A stretch of 46,788 nt of DNA from an uncultured Oscillospiraceae bacterium (GTDB lineage: Bacteria; Bacillota; Clostridia; Oscillospirales; Oscillospiraceae), in NCBI GenBank assembly GCA_947599875.1, contig CANQFV010000020.1, positions 1 to 46,788 of the forward strand, read 5' to 3'. Shown piece after piece: positions 23,147 to 32,194 of the stretch; position 1 is the stretch's first letter, and each line of letters starts with the position of its first letter. The notes under the pieces are model-generated. The model was not told where the DNA came from. It did not search any database and was given only the letters and a program-made list of their open reading frames with translations. Position numbers and translations under genes: made by a program.

Positions 23147-23593
23147 TCAAAGCTCCCCGCGTTCGATATCGGTGAACATGTTCACCCGAACGGCGTGGCG
23201 TCCCCCCTCAAAGGAGTTGGACAAAAACGTGTCCACGATCTTCATGGCCAGCCCCTCGCCCACCACATTGGCGCCCAGGGCCAGCATATTGGCGTTGTTG
23301 TGCCGGCGCGTCATCTCGGCGGAGTAGCAGTCGGCGCATAGGGCGCAGCGTATGCCGGGCACCTTGTTGGCGGCGATGGAGATGCCGATCCCGGTCGTGC
23401 AGATCACGACCCCCATGTCGCACGTCCCGTCAGCCACGGCGTGGGCGGCCCTTGCCCCGAAGATGGGGTAGTGGCAGCTCTCCGTGGAGGTGGTGCCGAA
23501 ATCCACGGTCTTGTGGCCCAGAGCCTCCAGGTGCGCCTTGACCTTCTGCATCAGCGCGTAGCCGCCGTGGTCACATCCAAGAGCGATAACCAT
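23147..23593 (-). CDS. rpiB: Ribose 5-phosphate isomerase B
   Basis: The 148-residue enzyme interconverts ribose 5-phosphate and ribulose 5-phosphate in the pentose phosphate pathway. Signatures are IALGCDHGGYALM at the start, the catalytic Cys in VVICTTGIGISIAANK and RHNNANMLALGANVVG. The start is taken as ATG at 23593 from family alignment. A GTG at 23602 overlapping the stop of the PHP gene is an alternative. It follows the PHP gene by 5 bp. Confidence 0.93.
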   Translation of the reverse strand: MVIALGCDHGGYALMQKVKAHLEALGHKTVDFGTTSTESCHYPIFGARAAHAVADGTCDMGVVICTTGIGISIAANKVPGIRCALCADCYSAEMTRRHNNANMLALGANVVGEGLAMKIVDTFLSNSFEGGRHAVRVNMFTDIERGEL

Positions 23594-23598
23594 ATGAA

Positions 23599-24429
23599 TC
23601 ACATATCCTTTCCTATCCGGACAAATTCCGGCTTGTGATTTTTAAATAGACAGACGTAGGAAAACCCCAGAGACAGGAGAAGCTCATACCCCTCCCGCAC
23701 CCCCTGGCCGTAGTCCTGGGCCTGGTGAGCGTCGGAACCCACGGTGATGATCTCCCCGCCGCACTCCCGGTAGAGCTTTACCACCGCCGCCGGCGGCATG
23801 AAATCCGACAGCGCGTCCCTCAGGGCGGAGGTGTTCACCTCGATGCCCACGCCCCGCTCCACGCACAGGCGGAAAAGTTCCCGGAGCCGATCCTCAAAGA
23901 ACATGAGATCAAAGCCCTTTCCCTGCCTAGCCATGTACTTTTGCATATACCCGATGTGCCCCAGCACGTCGCACATGCCGGATGCGGTGAGGTTGATGTA
24001 CTCGTCGATGTACTTCTCCACCGCCGGCCGGAAGTTGTCAAAATCCTCCGGGTAGTTGAGGTAGTAGAAATCCCTGGCGCTGCGCAGGTTGTGGATGGAG
24101 CCGATGATGAAGTCGAACATGGGCTGACCGCAGACGATCCGCCCCTCCTCCGGCACATAGTGGGGGGAGCTGACCTCGCATCCCAGACGCAGGTCGATGC
24201 GCCCTTGGTACTTCTCCCGCAGGGCCAGAAACTCCCGCTCCATCCCCTCCCAGTCGTAGAAGGGCGGGAACTGGTCATAGGGCGCGTCCTGGTTGGCGTT
24301 TTCGTTGTGATTGGTGAGGCACAGATGGGTGACTCCGTTTTTTATGGCCCCCTGAACGGCCTCCTCCATCGTGCAGGAGGCGTCCGGCGAGTAGGGCAGA
24401 CAGTGGGTGTGATAATCGGCAAGAAACAT
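23599..24429 (-). CDS. PHP-domain phosphatase, histidinol-phosphatase HisJ-like
   Basis: The 276-residue protein has the PHP metal-binding layout: DYHTHCLPYSPDA at the N-terminus, LTNHNE, a GCEVSS segment, IGSIHNLRSARDF, a distant VNTSALRD and a C-terminal GSDAHQAQDYG. It is similar to HisJ-family histidinol phosphatases, but no other his gene is near, so another phosphomonoester may be the substrate. The start at 24429 is chosen because GGAGGGGATTTACC precedes the ATG. It is the first gene of an eight-gene minus-strand operon. Confidence 0.87.
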   Translation of the reverse strand: MFLADYHTHCLPYSPDASCTMEEAVQGAIKNGVTHLCLTNHNENANQDAPYDQFPPFYDWEGMEREFLALREKYQGRIDLRLGCEVSSPHYVPEEGRIVCGQPMFDFIIGSIHNLRSARDFYYLNYPEDFDNFRPAVEKYIDEYINLTASGMCDVLGHIGYMQKYMARQGKGFDLMFFEDRLRELFRLCVERGVGIEVNTSALRDALSDFMPPAAVVKLYRECGGEIITVGSDAHQAQDYGQGVREGYELLLSLGFSYVCLFKNHKPEFVRIGKDM

Positions 24430-24455
24430 GGTAAATCCCCTCCGTATACATAGGG

Positions 24456-24484
24456 AGTATACCACATCCGGGGAAAAATGAAAA
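24456..24484 (-). promoter_or_regulatory. Promoter of the PHP-rpiB-apbE-ylmH operon
   Basis: On the minus strand, -35 TTTTCA (24479-24484) and -10 TATACT (24456-24461) are 17 bp apart. This is the same -35 variant as at the helicase promoter. Confidence 0.6.
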
Positions 24485-24553
24485 GACATTTTAACACCCC
24501 AACCTAAAAACCCCATCAGGTTACGGAAAAATCCCCCGTTGACAGAGCAGCAG

Positions 24554-24833
24554 GACAGGCCCCTGGAATTTCGCAGAATTCCAGGGGCCTGTCAGTTTGT
24601 CAAAAAACTCAAGTTCAATATTTTTTCCGGCGACATGTGCGTCGGAAAAAATCCCTTATGTCACGCAAGTGTACGGCCCTCTGGGCCGTGCGCGCAGCGT
24701 GACGGCAGGGAAATTTCTCTGAATTTCGCAAAATTCAGAGAAATTTCCCGCACGTTCCCCTTTGCCGAAAAAGCCCGCAGGGCTTTTTCGACAGGCTGGC
24801 ATGCCCGTGAATTCCACAGAATTCACGGGCATG
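24554..24833 (-). repeat. Composite hairpin repeat, copy 3 (inverted, with extra A modules)
   Basis: The gene-free stretch 24430-24840 is filled by hairpins. In plus-strand order they are an A module (24554-24593), C (24620-24651), B (24660-24703), A (24708-24749), the linker reversed (CCGCACGTTCCCC), D (24766-24790, CGAAAAAGCCC/GGGCTTTTTCG) and a further A (24800-24833). Module B has changed its closing stem from GCCGCGC/GCGCGGC to GTCACGC/GCGTGAC, so both strands changed together. On the minus strand the block follows the GIY-YIG gene and could terminate it. Confidence 0.85.
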
Positions 24834-24840
24834 TTTCCTC

Positions 24841-25116
24841 TTATTCCTTATTGGGGTAAAAGGCCGCAGGCCTTTCTCCCCGGATAAGTCTTTCCTTTTC
24901 CTCATGGCTCATCCGCTTGAGCTGGATCTCCCTTTTCAGGGCGGAGGACTTGTCCGGCACCTCCTGGACGTACACCGGCTCCACCGGCAGGTGCGAGCGG
25001 GTGTATTTGCCCCCACGGCCGGCGCTGTGGGCCTTGAACCGGCGCTCCGGGTCGTTGGTGGAGCCGGTGTAGTAGCTCCCGTCGCCGCAACGCAGGATGT
25101 ACACATACCAGCTCAT
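24841..25116 (-). CDS. GIY-YIG domain protein (UPF0213/YhbQ-like)
   Basis: The 91-residue protein is a minimal GIY-YIG fold: YVYILRCGDGSYYTGSTNDPERRFKAH carries the paired Tyr, Gly and Arg residues, and HEEKERLI and PNKE close it. Small stand-alone members of this family are putative endonucleases without a firm role. Its ATG overlaps the stop of the lipoprotein gene upstream (ATGA). No homing element context is visible, so it looks like a chromosomal housekeeping version. Confidence 0.88.
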   Translation of the reverse strand: MSWYVYILRCGDGSYYTGSTNDPERRFKAHSAGRGGKYTRSHLPVEPVYVQEVPDKSSALKREIQLKRMSHEEKERLIRGERPAAFYPNKE

Positions 25117-26408
25117 GCGCCCAGCCGGGCAACAAACCCCGTGATCATCAGATACAACTCCGTTTCCGGCACCTCCGCCAGACTCCGTCTCTCCTGGGGA
25201 ACCGTCACCTGCCCCCCCTCCCGGAGGGTGATCTGAAGCGCGTTCCTGTCGCCCCGCTCCCCGGAATACCAGATGCCCTGATAGGCAATAGCGTCCTCGC
25301 CGGCGGTGAGCGTCCCCTCCAGGGCCAGATCCGTCACGTCGTTCCGGTGGGTGATGAAGGAGAACGTCCCGTCCTCATCCCAGGTCAAGAGCGTCTTTGT
25401 CTGCCCATCCCATGTGAGGGATATATCGTCGGACAGGATCAGCTCAAAGTGGAAATACGGCTCCACCGCAATGCTCACCAGCGTGCCGTCGTCGCCGTAA
25501 AATTCCGCCTCCAGGTACACGGTGGATCCGCCGTCCTCATATTCGCCGCTGACGTGCCACAGCTTCCCCTCCGCCACGGTGAAGGTGACATCCGCCCCCC
25601 TCCCGGCCTGACGCACGGCCTCCGCCGCGCTCTTCAGCTCCGGGGCAGGGGAGTGGACGGACAGATCCTCCAGGCACTTTGCCAGCGTCTGGGCGTCCAC
25701 CGCCCCCCGGAGGTTCACCCCCGTATAGGTCTTGTCCCCCCGGGTGATTGTTGCGTCCTCCGCCGAAAAGTCCAGCGTTGCGGCGAGACTTCTGGCAAGG
25801 CGCATCACCGTCTCCGTCCAGGTCTCCCGGTAGACGTGGACATCCGGCGGCGTGGCGTCCAAAATCCCGTCAAGCAGGGACAGCGTGTCCAGATCGATCT
25901 CCATAAGCTCCGCCAGGGCCGAGCCATCCAGCTGCTCCCGGAATTTTTTTGGTTCCAGCCCGAAATATCCGGACTCCCCGAACACATCGGGGCAGGACAG
26001 CCCCACAAACTCCGGGGAGTAGGTGAAGCTGAAATTCAGCTCCCCCTCGGGGACGGAGGCGTCGATCTGCGCCGTGCCGTCCCGCTTGTCGTACAGGAGC
26101 ATCCCCGTGACGCTCCCGCCCCGTTCCCCCTGCTTGTCCGGCCAATCCAGGGTGAAATCCGCCGTCAGGTGGGAATACTCCGCCGCCTGGGCCAGGGCAT
26201 ACGCCCGGGACGCCTGAAAACGGGCGGTCAGATCCCGCTCCGTCACGCCAAGAGCGTCCGTGAGCATCGCCGCGTAGTCCGGATCGGCGCCGTCCGGCTG
26301 CTGAGGCCCGTCAGGCGGCAGGGGAGACTCCCCCCCGTCGCACCCGCCGGTGAGGGCGAGGGCCGCGGCGGCCAGCAGAAGAGCTAAAATTCGGCGGAAA
26401 GCTTTCAT
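25113..26408 (-). CDS. Large lipoprotein of unknown function
   Basis: The 431-residue protein has a signal peptide (FRRILALLLAAAALALTGGC) whose Cys23 fits a lipobox. A Pro/Asp/Gly-rich linker and about 370 residues of mostly beta-rich sequence follow, with many alternating hydrophobic and charged strands. I recognise no catalytic motif. It is transcribed 6 bp after the DHHW protein gene and before the GIY-YIG gene, inside a surface-modification operon. An extracytoplasmic role linked to that system is an inference. Confidence 0.8.
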   Translation of the reverse strand: MKAFRRILALLLAAAALALTGGCDGGESPLPPDGPQQPDGADPDYAAMLTDALGVTERDLTARFQASRAYALAQAAEYSHLTADFTLDWPDKQGERGGSVTGMLLYDKRDGTAQIDASVPEGELNFSFTYSPEFVGLSCPDVFGESGYFGLEPKKFREQLDGSALAELMEIDLDTLSLLDGILDATPPDVHVYRETWTETVMRLARSLAATLDFSAEDATITRGDKTYTGVNLRGAVDAQTLAKCLEDLSVHSPAPELKSAAEAVRQAGRGADVTFTVAEGKLWHVSGEYEDGGSTVYLEAEFYGDDGTLVSIAVEPYFHFELILSDDISLTWDGQTKTLLTWDEDGTFSFITHRNDVTDLALEGTLTAGEDAIAYQGIWYSGERGDRNALQITLREGGQVTVPQERRSLAEVPETELYLMITGFVARLGA

Positions 26409-26414
26409 GGAAGA

Positions 26415-27533
26415 TCACCTCATGATCATAGCGGTGTTGAGAACCAGGGTGGAGTTGATAAACAGCACGTCGGAGCCGGGCTTGAAGGTCACATAATTGC
26501 CCAGATAGGAGCTGGCCGCGTAGCGCAGGTCGATGACCGTGATCTTGGCATAGGCCCCGGTGAACAGGGGCGCCAGGGAGGAGCCGAAGGAGTCCCGGAA
26601 GATGTACAGCTCCCTGTCCGTGCGGGCGTTGGGACACTGGATCTCGATAATGGACTGGGTCCCGCCCAGGAACACGTCGTAGCCGTCCATCCCCTCGAAT
26701 TTGCTGAGGGTATAGATCCCCTCATCGCTCTCCTGAAGGACGCCGGAGCTGCTCATGCAGGATACCTTTGCCGCGTCCGTGTACGGGCTTGTCAGATAAG
26801 TGAGGCTCTCCGGCTTTACCGGCATGGCCGCCTGCTGGAGATAGACCCCGTAGAAGGGGGACAGCTCATGGGGCGTATATTCCCCCTCCGGGGTAATATA
26901 CTCGCCCATGCCCATCGCGTTCCCCAGCTTCTGCACCGTGTCAAAAAGCCTGGCCTGGAGCCAGTGGGTATCCGTGCGGTAGTATTTGCTCAGATCCAGA
27001 GTGTCCAGGATGTCGATGTACTGCGCCCCCTGGACGTCCGACTTCATAATGTCCAGAAGCCGGTCGTAATCCAGATGGGGATAGATGGTGTCCTGGGTGA
27101 AGTAGCTCTTGTCCGGTACAACGGAGAAATACACGTTGCAGTCGGCAAGCACGGTGGAGATCAGGGAGTTATAGAGCCTGGCCGCGTACCGGATCTGGGT
27201 CTCGTCCGTCTTTGTCTCGGTTTTGAAGATGATGCCGTCCCGCATCCAGTAGCCCTTGGAGTCCAGCTGCCAGAGGCCGTAGAAGCGGAAGAGGGCGTTT
27301 GTCTTCCGGAATCCCTCCCTCATGGGGAACTGATCCAGGAAATAGGACTCCAGCTCGTCGGAGAACTCCCGATTGAAGACGGCCTTGGCCGAGACCTCCG
27401 GGAGCTGCTTCAGCTCCCGCCGCTCGGCGTCGCTGACGGCCTTGTCGGGGAGGATGAGCTGCGCCGCGCCCAGGCCGAAGATCAGCAGGGCAAAGACGGC
27501 GACGATCAAAATATATCTGGCTTTTTTCATCAT
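26415..27533 (-). CDS. DHHW-family (AlgJ/AlgX-like) extracytoplasmic acetylation protein
   Basis: The 372-residue protein has one N-terminal signal-anchor helix (YILIVAVFALLIFGLGAA). Its SGNH-like outer domain holds a TDTHW motif matching the DHHW family signature and a RDSFGSS segment resembling the nucleophile block. Such proteins work with a partner MBOAT protein to O-acetylate surface polysaccharides. The MBOAT gene directly upstream in the same operon supports this. The start is one of two adjacent ATGs after AGGAGGG. The polymer being acetylated is not identified. Confidence 0.87.
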   Translation of the reverse strand: MMKKARYILIVAVFALLIFGLGAAQLILPDKAVSDAERRELKQLPEVSAKAVFNREFSDELESYFLDQFPMREGFRKTNALFRFYGLWQLDSKGYWMRDGIIFKTETKTDETQIRYAARLYNSLISTVLADCNVYFSVVPDKSYFTQDTIYPHLDYDRLLDIMKSDVQGAQYIDILDTLDLSKYYRTDTHWLQARLFDTVQKLGNAMGMGEYITPEGEYTPHELSPFYGVYLQQAAMPVKPESLTYLTSPYTDAAKVSCMSSSGVLQESDEGIYTLSKFEGMDGYDVFLGGTQSIIEIQCPNARTDRELYIFRDSFGSSLAPLFTGAYAKITVIDLRYAASSYLGNYVTFKPGSDVLFINSTLVLNTAMIMR

Positions 27534-27543
27534 GCGTCCCTCC

Positions 27544-28935
27544 TCAGAACCTGAAGTACAGGAACGGGTTGAAGCTCCCGTTGATGATCAGCGCCGTGGA
27601 CACGATAAGCAGCGCCGCCGTTGCCACAGGCTCCAGCACCGTCTTGGGCGCGTCGCCCAGCTTCTGATACAGCAGCTTCGGGATGGGCGTGGCGCCGATC
27701 ATCGCCAGCACGATGGGCACGGCGTAGCTTCTCAGGTAGTACACAGCCTCGCCGGACACCAGGGGGATCCCTCCGGCGCCGAACAGGCCGCCGATATCAG
27801 CCGCCACACCCTTGAGGCCCGCGGCGTTGAAGATCACAAAGCTGATGACCACCGTGAACAGCACATAGATGTGGCTGACAAACGACGGCGCCTTCTCCAG
27901 GAGCTTCCCCAGCCACAGCTTCTCGATGATCAGCAGCACGCCGAACATCACGCCCCACAGGACGAAATTCCACTCCGCCCCGTGCCACGCGCCGGTGAGG
28001 ATCCAGACAATGGCGATATTCCGCAGCCATTTGAGCTTTGTGGTGCGGTTGCCCCCCAGGGGGATGTACACATAGTCCCTGAACCATCCGCCCAGGGTCA
28101 TGTGCCAGCGCCGCCAGAACTCCGTGATGGACTTGGAGATATAGGGGTAATTAAAGTTTTCCGGGAACTTGAAGCCGAACATGGAGCCAAGTCCTATGGC
28201 CATATCGGAGTAACCGGAGAAGTCGAAGTAGATCTGCAGGGCGTAGGCCACGGCGTACAGCCAGTAGAACAGCACCGACTTGTCCCCGGAGTCCCGAAAG
28301 ATCTGGGTAAGCTCGCCCATGATGTTGGCGATCATCACCTTTTTCCCCAGACCGAAGACGAAGCGCCGGATCCCCAGGGCCAGCCCCTCCAGGGAGTGGC
28401 GGCGATCCTCCAGCTCCGCCGCCACATCCACATACCGAACGATAGGCCCGGCGATGAGCTGGGGGAACAGGCACACAAAGGTGGCCATCGTCCCCAGATC
28501 CTTCTGGGCGTGGGCGCGTCCCCGGTACACGTCAATGGTGTAGCTCATGGTCTGGAAGGTGAAGAAGCTGATGCCGATGGGCAGGGGAACGCCGGTCTTG
28601 GGGATGGAGGTCCCCAGTATGGCGTTGACCGTGCCGATGAGAAAATCAGTGTACTTGAAAAAGCCCAGCATCCCAAGGTTGATGACGATGGAGGATATGA
28701 GGGCGATCTTAGCCTTGCGATCCCCCCGGTGTTTCTCTATGTAGATGCTGTGCAGCCAGTCGGAGATGGACGAGAAGATCAGCAGCAGCACATAGACAGG
28801 CTCCCCGAAGAAGTAGAAGACCAGGGAGGAGACCAGCAAAACATAGTTTTTTGCCCGGACGCTTGGCGCCAGAAAGTAGAGGAGCAGCACGACGGGCAGA
28901 AAAGCGTATAAAAAGGTAGCTCCCGAAAACAGCAT
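27544..28935 (-). CDS. MBOAT-family O-acyltransferase (AlgI-like)
   Basis: The 463-residue membrane protein has about ten helices and the MBOAT signature NFNYPYISKSITEFWRRWH, followed by LTGAWHGAEWNFVLWG with the catalytic His. AlgI/DltB-like proteins move acetyl or D-alanyl groups across the membrane to an extracytoplasmic transferase, here most likely the DHHW protein encoded next. The start was set at 28935 on the basis of AAGGAG seven bases upstream. There are no dlt genes, which favours polysaccharide acetylation over teichoic acid D-alanylation (inference). Confidence 0.93.
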   Translation of the reverse strand: MLFSGATFLYAFLPVVLLLYFLAPSVRAKNYVLLVSSLVFYFFGEPVYVLLLIFSSISDWLHSIYIEKHRGDRKAKIALISSIVINLGMLGFFKYTDFLIGTVNAILGTSIPKTGVPLPIGISFFTFQTMSYTIDVYRGRAHAQKDLGTMATFVCLFPQLIAGPIVRYVDVAAELEDRRHSLEGLALGIRRFVFGLGKKVMIANIMGELTQIFRDSGDKSVLFYWLYAVAYALQIYFDFSGYSDMAIGLGSMFGFKFPENFNYPYISKSITEFWRRWHMTLGGWFRDYVYIPLGGNRTTKLKWLRNIAIVWILTGAWHGAEWNFVLWGVMFGVLLIIEKLWLGKLLEKAPSFVSHIYVLFTVVISFVIFNAAGLKGVAADIGGLFGAGGIPLVSGEAVYYLRSYAVPIVLAMIGATPIPKLLYQKLGDAPKTVLEPVATAALLIVSTALIINGSFNPFLYFRF

Positions 28936-28960
28936 GGTGTTTCTCCTTATCAACAGCTAT

Positions 28961-28985
28961 GGGAGGCCCCGCTGCGGAGCCTCCC
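28961..28985 (-). other. Stem-loop between lipoprotein and MBOAT genes
   Basis: GGGAGGC at 28961-28967 pairs with GCCTCCC at 28979-28985, with further partial pairing inside. There is no T-run, so it may be a processing or attenuation element within the operon. Confidence 0.5.
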
Positions 28986-29006
28986 AATAGGTTTTTACCG
29001 GGGATC

Positions 29007-29522
29007 TCAGGCGTTGAAGGCGTCGATGAAGGCCTGGGCGTCCAGACCTAGCTCGGCCTTGGAGGTCATCACAAAGAGGATAAGCCCGTCCTTCACGGCG
29101 GAGGCCACGGAGTCAGCCGTCATGCAGATCATCCAGTTGGGGTTGGCGTTGCTGTCCAGGTCGGCCTTCAGCTTGTTGATGTCCGTGCCCTCAGCCGGCT
29201 GGATCAGCAGTACAACGTGGGCCTGGCCCATTATGGGCTGGTTGACGGCGATCTTGGCGCCGGCGGGGACGTCCATGTTGCTGAACCAGTTCTTGAAGAG
29301 GCCGTCGGTCTCAAAGCCGTTCTCCTTCAGGGCAGCGAAGGAGGTGGTCTCCACCATCATCTCGCCGGTCTTGCCTTCGCAGATAGCGGAGAGCTTCTCC
29401 ACCAGCTGTTCGTCCGTAAGGTTGGAGGCGGCGTCCTTGTCCGCCTTGTTGTTGTCACCGCCACAGGCGGCCAGGGCCAGGACGAGGATCGCGGTCAGTA
29501 CCAGAGCAATTGCCTTTTTCAT
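29007..29522 (-). CDS. Small lipoprotein, paralogue 1
   Basis: The 171-residue protein starts with a lipoprotein signal (MKKAIALVLTAILVLALAAC, Cys20) and an Asn/Lys/Asp-rich linker. The mature domain of about 125 residues is shared with the next gene upstream: both contain LVEKL/LVDKL, ANPNWM/ANPRWM and AVKDGLILFVMTS/AVKDNLILFVMSS. I do not recognise the domain. The stop is about 70 bp before the MBOAT start. It may be a surface partner of the acetylation machinery (inference). Confidence 0.82.
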   Translation of the reverse strand: MKKAIALVLTAILVLALAACGGDNNKADKDAASNLTDEQLVEKLSAICEGKTGEMMVETTSFAALKENGFETDGLFKNWFSNMDVPAGAKIAVNQPIMGQAHVVLLIQPAEGTDINKLKADLDSNANPNWMICMTADSVASAVKDGLILFVMTSKAELGLDAQAFIDAFNA

Positions 29523-29580
29523 TTTTTGATCTCCTTTTTTCCTTTTGTTATTTTTGAATATATGCAACCCTTATCGGGGG

Positions 29581-30450
29581 TCAACCGTTAAAAGCCGCCA
29601 CCAGGGCGTCCGCGTTCTCGGTGGAGGACATGACGAAGAGGATCAGGTTGTCCTTCACGGCCGTCTGAACCGACTGGGCCACGGCGCACACCATCCAGCG
29701 GGGATTGGCGTTGTCCATAAGCTCCTTGGCATACGCCTGAGCGTCCACGCCCTGGGGGGCCTCGATGAGCATCACAATGTGGGCCGGGGGCGCCATCTGC
29801 AAAAGGTTGGTTGCCACCCGCATCCCCTCGGTGTACTGGAGCTTGCCGTCAAAATAGTTGGCAAAGGCCGCGGAGCTGCGCAGCGACTCGGTGAAGGAGC
29901 CGGAGACGATCCCCTGGCACAGGGCGTCCAGCTTGTCCACCAGATCGCCGGCATCCGTCACCGGCACCTCCGGGGCCTCATCCTGGCCCGATCCGCCTAT
30001 GCCGCCAATGCCGCCGATCCCACCGGGGAATCCGGGAACAGGGGTAGTGGGCCGACCGCCCTCCTCATCGGGGTCCTCCCCGTCGTCGGGTGTATTCCCA
30101 TCCTCAGGCTTGTCCCCATCGTCAGGCGTATTCCCATCCTCGGGCTTGTCCCCGTCGTCGGGGGTATTTCCATCCTCGGGCTTGTCCCCGTCCTCAGGCG
30201 CATTCCCATCCTCGGGCTTTTCCCCGTCGTCGGGTGTATTCCCATCCTCGGGCTTGTCCCCGTCGTCAGGGGTATTTCCATCCTCAGGCTTTTCCTCCTC
30301 GCCGGGGTTGTCCGCCTCTTCACCGGGGTTTTGGTCGCCTGACTCCTCCGGGGGGTCGGACGGATCGGCCCCGCCGTGCTTTTCCGCCGCGCAGGCGGCA
30401 AGGGACAGCGCCAGAGCGGCGCAAAGGATCCATGCGGCAATTTTTCTCAT
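29581..30450 (-). CDS. Lipoprotein with 12-residue acidic repeats, paralogue 2
   Basis: The 289-residue protein has a lipobox (SLAAC, Cys20) and an acidic linker. Six tandem copies of KPEDGNTPDDGD/E occupy residues 54-125, followed by a Gly/Ile stretch (GGIGGIGGIGG). The C-terminal domain of about 120 residues is shared with the gene that follows. The repeat should form a long extended spacer that holds the domain away from the membrane, through the peptidoglycan. It is the first gene of the surface operon. Copy number of such repeats often varies between strains. Confidence 0.85.
   Translation of the reverse strand: MRKIAAWILCAALALSLAACAAEKHGGADPSDPPEESGDQNPGEEADNPGEEEKPEDGNTPDDGDKPEDGNTPDDGEKPEDGNAPEDGDKPEDGNTPDDGDKPEDGNTPDDGDKPEDGNTPDDGEDPDEEGGRPTTPVPGFPGGIGGIGGIGGSGQDEAPEVPVTDAGDLVDKLDALCQGIVSGSFTESLRSSAAFANYFDGKLQYTEGMRVATNLLQMAPPAHIVMLIEAPQGVDAQAYAKELMDNANPRWMVCAVAQSVQTAVKDNLILFVMSSTENADALVAAFNG
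30076..30291 (-). repeat. Six 36-bp tandem repeats inside the lipoprotein gene
   Basis: The 216 bp stretch encodes six 12-residue units in frame. Third-position differences between copies show it is not a fresh duplication. It has no spacers and is not a CRISPR. Confidence 0.9.
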
Positions 30451-30648
30451 CTTTTTCCGATTCCTTTCCTCGGGCCGTTAACCGGCCCACGTCTATTAGA
30501 CTGCGGATCGGAGTAAAATGTTCCCTGCCGCGGCAATCTTTTTTTGCCTGCACTCGCGCTGCGGATTATTTTACCATATTCAGGTACGTTTGTCAAACCC
30601 GGAACACGCCTCCGGGCACAAAAATCCCCGGCAAAAAAAGAATAGTTA

Positions 30649-30677
30649 TTTACAAATGGACGCCGGGGGATTAAAAT
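30649..30677 (+). promoter_or_regulatory. Promoter of malQ-glycosidase operon
   Basis: TTTACA (30649-30654) and TAAAAT (30672-30677) are 17 bp apart. Each has five of six consensus bases. The malQ start is 50 bp downstream. Confidence 0.65.
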
Positions 30678-30727
30678 GAGATCAAGAGCGGCCTATTAAG
30701 GCGGAACGTGTAAAAAGGAGGAAGAAA

Positions 30728-32194
30728 ATGAGAACATGCGGGTTGTTGATGCCCTTGGCGTCCCTGCCGTCCATGCACGGGGTAGGCGGCCTGGGGAAAG
30801 AGGCGTATAGGTTTGTGGACTTGGTGTCGCAGGCCGGGGTGGGCATCTGGCAGATCCTCCCCTTGAACCCCCTGGGGTACGGCAACTCCCCGTATCAGCC
30901 CCTGTCGTCCTTCGCGGGGGATGAGCTGTACATAGATTTGGACTTCCTCTACCGGGACGGCTATCTCACCAAAAAGCCGGAGGAGATATCCCCCCAGGTG
31001 CGCAGCCGCGTGGACTATACGGCCGCCAGGGCGCATAAGGAGAAGTACCTGCGCCTGGCCTTTGAGCGGTTCACCCCGGACAAGATGTACAAGAGATTCA
31101 TCCAGTACACCTGGGTCCGCCCCTACGCCGTCTTTTCCGCCCTGAAGGCCCAGAACGGCCTTCGCAGCTGGGTGGAGTGGCCGGAGGACCAGAAGAACTG
31201 GATCCTGGACGGGGAGTACGACATCTCCCCCCTGAAGACAGAGATCGCCTACCGCATGTTCCTCCAGTACATTTTCTACCGGCAGTGGGTGGCCCTGAAG
31301 AAGTACGCCAACGCCAAGGGCCTGCAGATCATGGGGGACATCCCCTTCTATGTGGGGCTGGACTCCCTGGACGTGTGGGGCAGCCGGGAGAACTTCCTGA
31401 TCAACGGGGACGGCGTGCCCTCCGTGGTGGCCGGCGTGCCGCCGGATTTCTTCAACGAGGACGGCCAGCGCTGGGGCAACCCCATTTACAACTGGGAGTA
31501 CCTGCGTCAAACCGGGTTCAAATTCTGGATCGACCGCCTGCGCTGGGCGTCGAATCTCTACGATATCGTGCGCATCGACCACTTCCGCGCCTTTGACACC
31601 TACTGGGTGATCCCCGCGGAGTGTCCCACCGCCCGGGTGGGGGAGTGGAAGGAGGCCCCCGGTTACGAGTTTTTTGACGAGCTTTTCCGCCAGCTCCCGG
31701 ATATCCACATCGTGGCGGAGGATCTGGGGGATCTGCGCCCCCAGGTGCTGGAGCTGCGGGATCACTACGGCCTTATGGGCATGAACGTGGCCCAGTTTAC
31801 CTTCATGGACCCCAACCAGCCCATCCAGAAAAATCAGCTTGTCTACACCGGCACCCACGACAACCAGACCGTGAGCGGCTGGTACCACGACAAGCGAAAG
31901 AAGGAGCGGATGGCCATCTCCGCCTTTTTGAAGGACTACGGCGCCCCCCGGGAGCTGATCTGCCACAAGCTGGTGAACTTCGTGATGCGCTCTCAGGCCG
32001 ATTACTGCATCATCCCGGTGGCGGACATTCTGGGCGCGGACGACAAGGCCCGCATCAACACGCCCGGCACGCTGGGCAGTCCCAACTGGGAGTGGCGGCT
32101 CAACAACTACCTGGGGCTGGCCAATCAGCTCCCGGCCCTCCGTGCCATGATCAGAAAGACAAACCGTGGGGTGGACAGTGGAAACCTGGCTTGA
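30728..32194 (+). CDS. malQ: 4-alpha-glucanotransferase (amylomaltase, GH77)
   Basis: The 488-residue cytoplasmic enzyme disproportionates maltodextrins by moving glucan segments between chains. GH77 landmarks are WQILPLNPLGYGNSPYQ near the N-terminus, DIPFYVGLDSLDVWG, the nucleophile block VRIDHFRAF, the acid/base block VAEDLG and GTHDNQT. Length is normal for bacterial enzymes. A strong AAGGAGG site precedes the ATG. Its 3' end overlaps the GH13 gene by 29 bp, so the two form a glycogen or maltodextrin operon. Confidence 0.95.
   Translation: MRTCGLLMPLASLPSMHGVGGLGKEAYRFVDLVSQAGVGIWQILPLNPLGYGNSPYQPLSSFAGDELYIDLDFLYRDGYLTKKPEEISPQVRSRVDYTAARAHKEKYLRLAFERFTPDKMYKRFIQYTWVRPYAVFSALKAQNGLRSWVEWPEDQKNWILDGEYDISPLKTEIAYRMFLQYIFYRQWVALKKYANAKGLQIMGDIPFYVGLDSLDVWGSRENFLINGDGVPSVVAGVPPDFFNEDGQRWGNPIYNWEYLRQTGFKFWIDRLRWASNLYDIVRIDHFRAFDTYWVIPAECPTARVGEWKEAPGYEFFDELFRQLPDIHIVAEDLGDLRPQVLELRDHYGLMGMNVAQFTFMDPNQPIQKNQLVYTGTHDNQTVSGWYHDKRKKERMAISAFLKDYGAPRELICHKLVNFVMRSQADYCIIPVADILGADDKARINTPGTLGSPNWEWRLNNYLGLANQLPALRAMIRKTNRGVDSGNLA

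Noticed and set aside
30076-30291. Possible CRISPR array from 36-bp periodic repeats
   Set aside because: The repeats are in frame inside a lipoprotein gene, have no spacers and encode a 12-residue unit.
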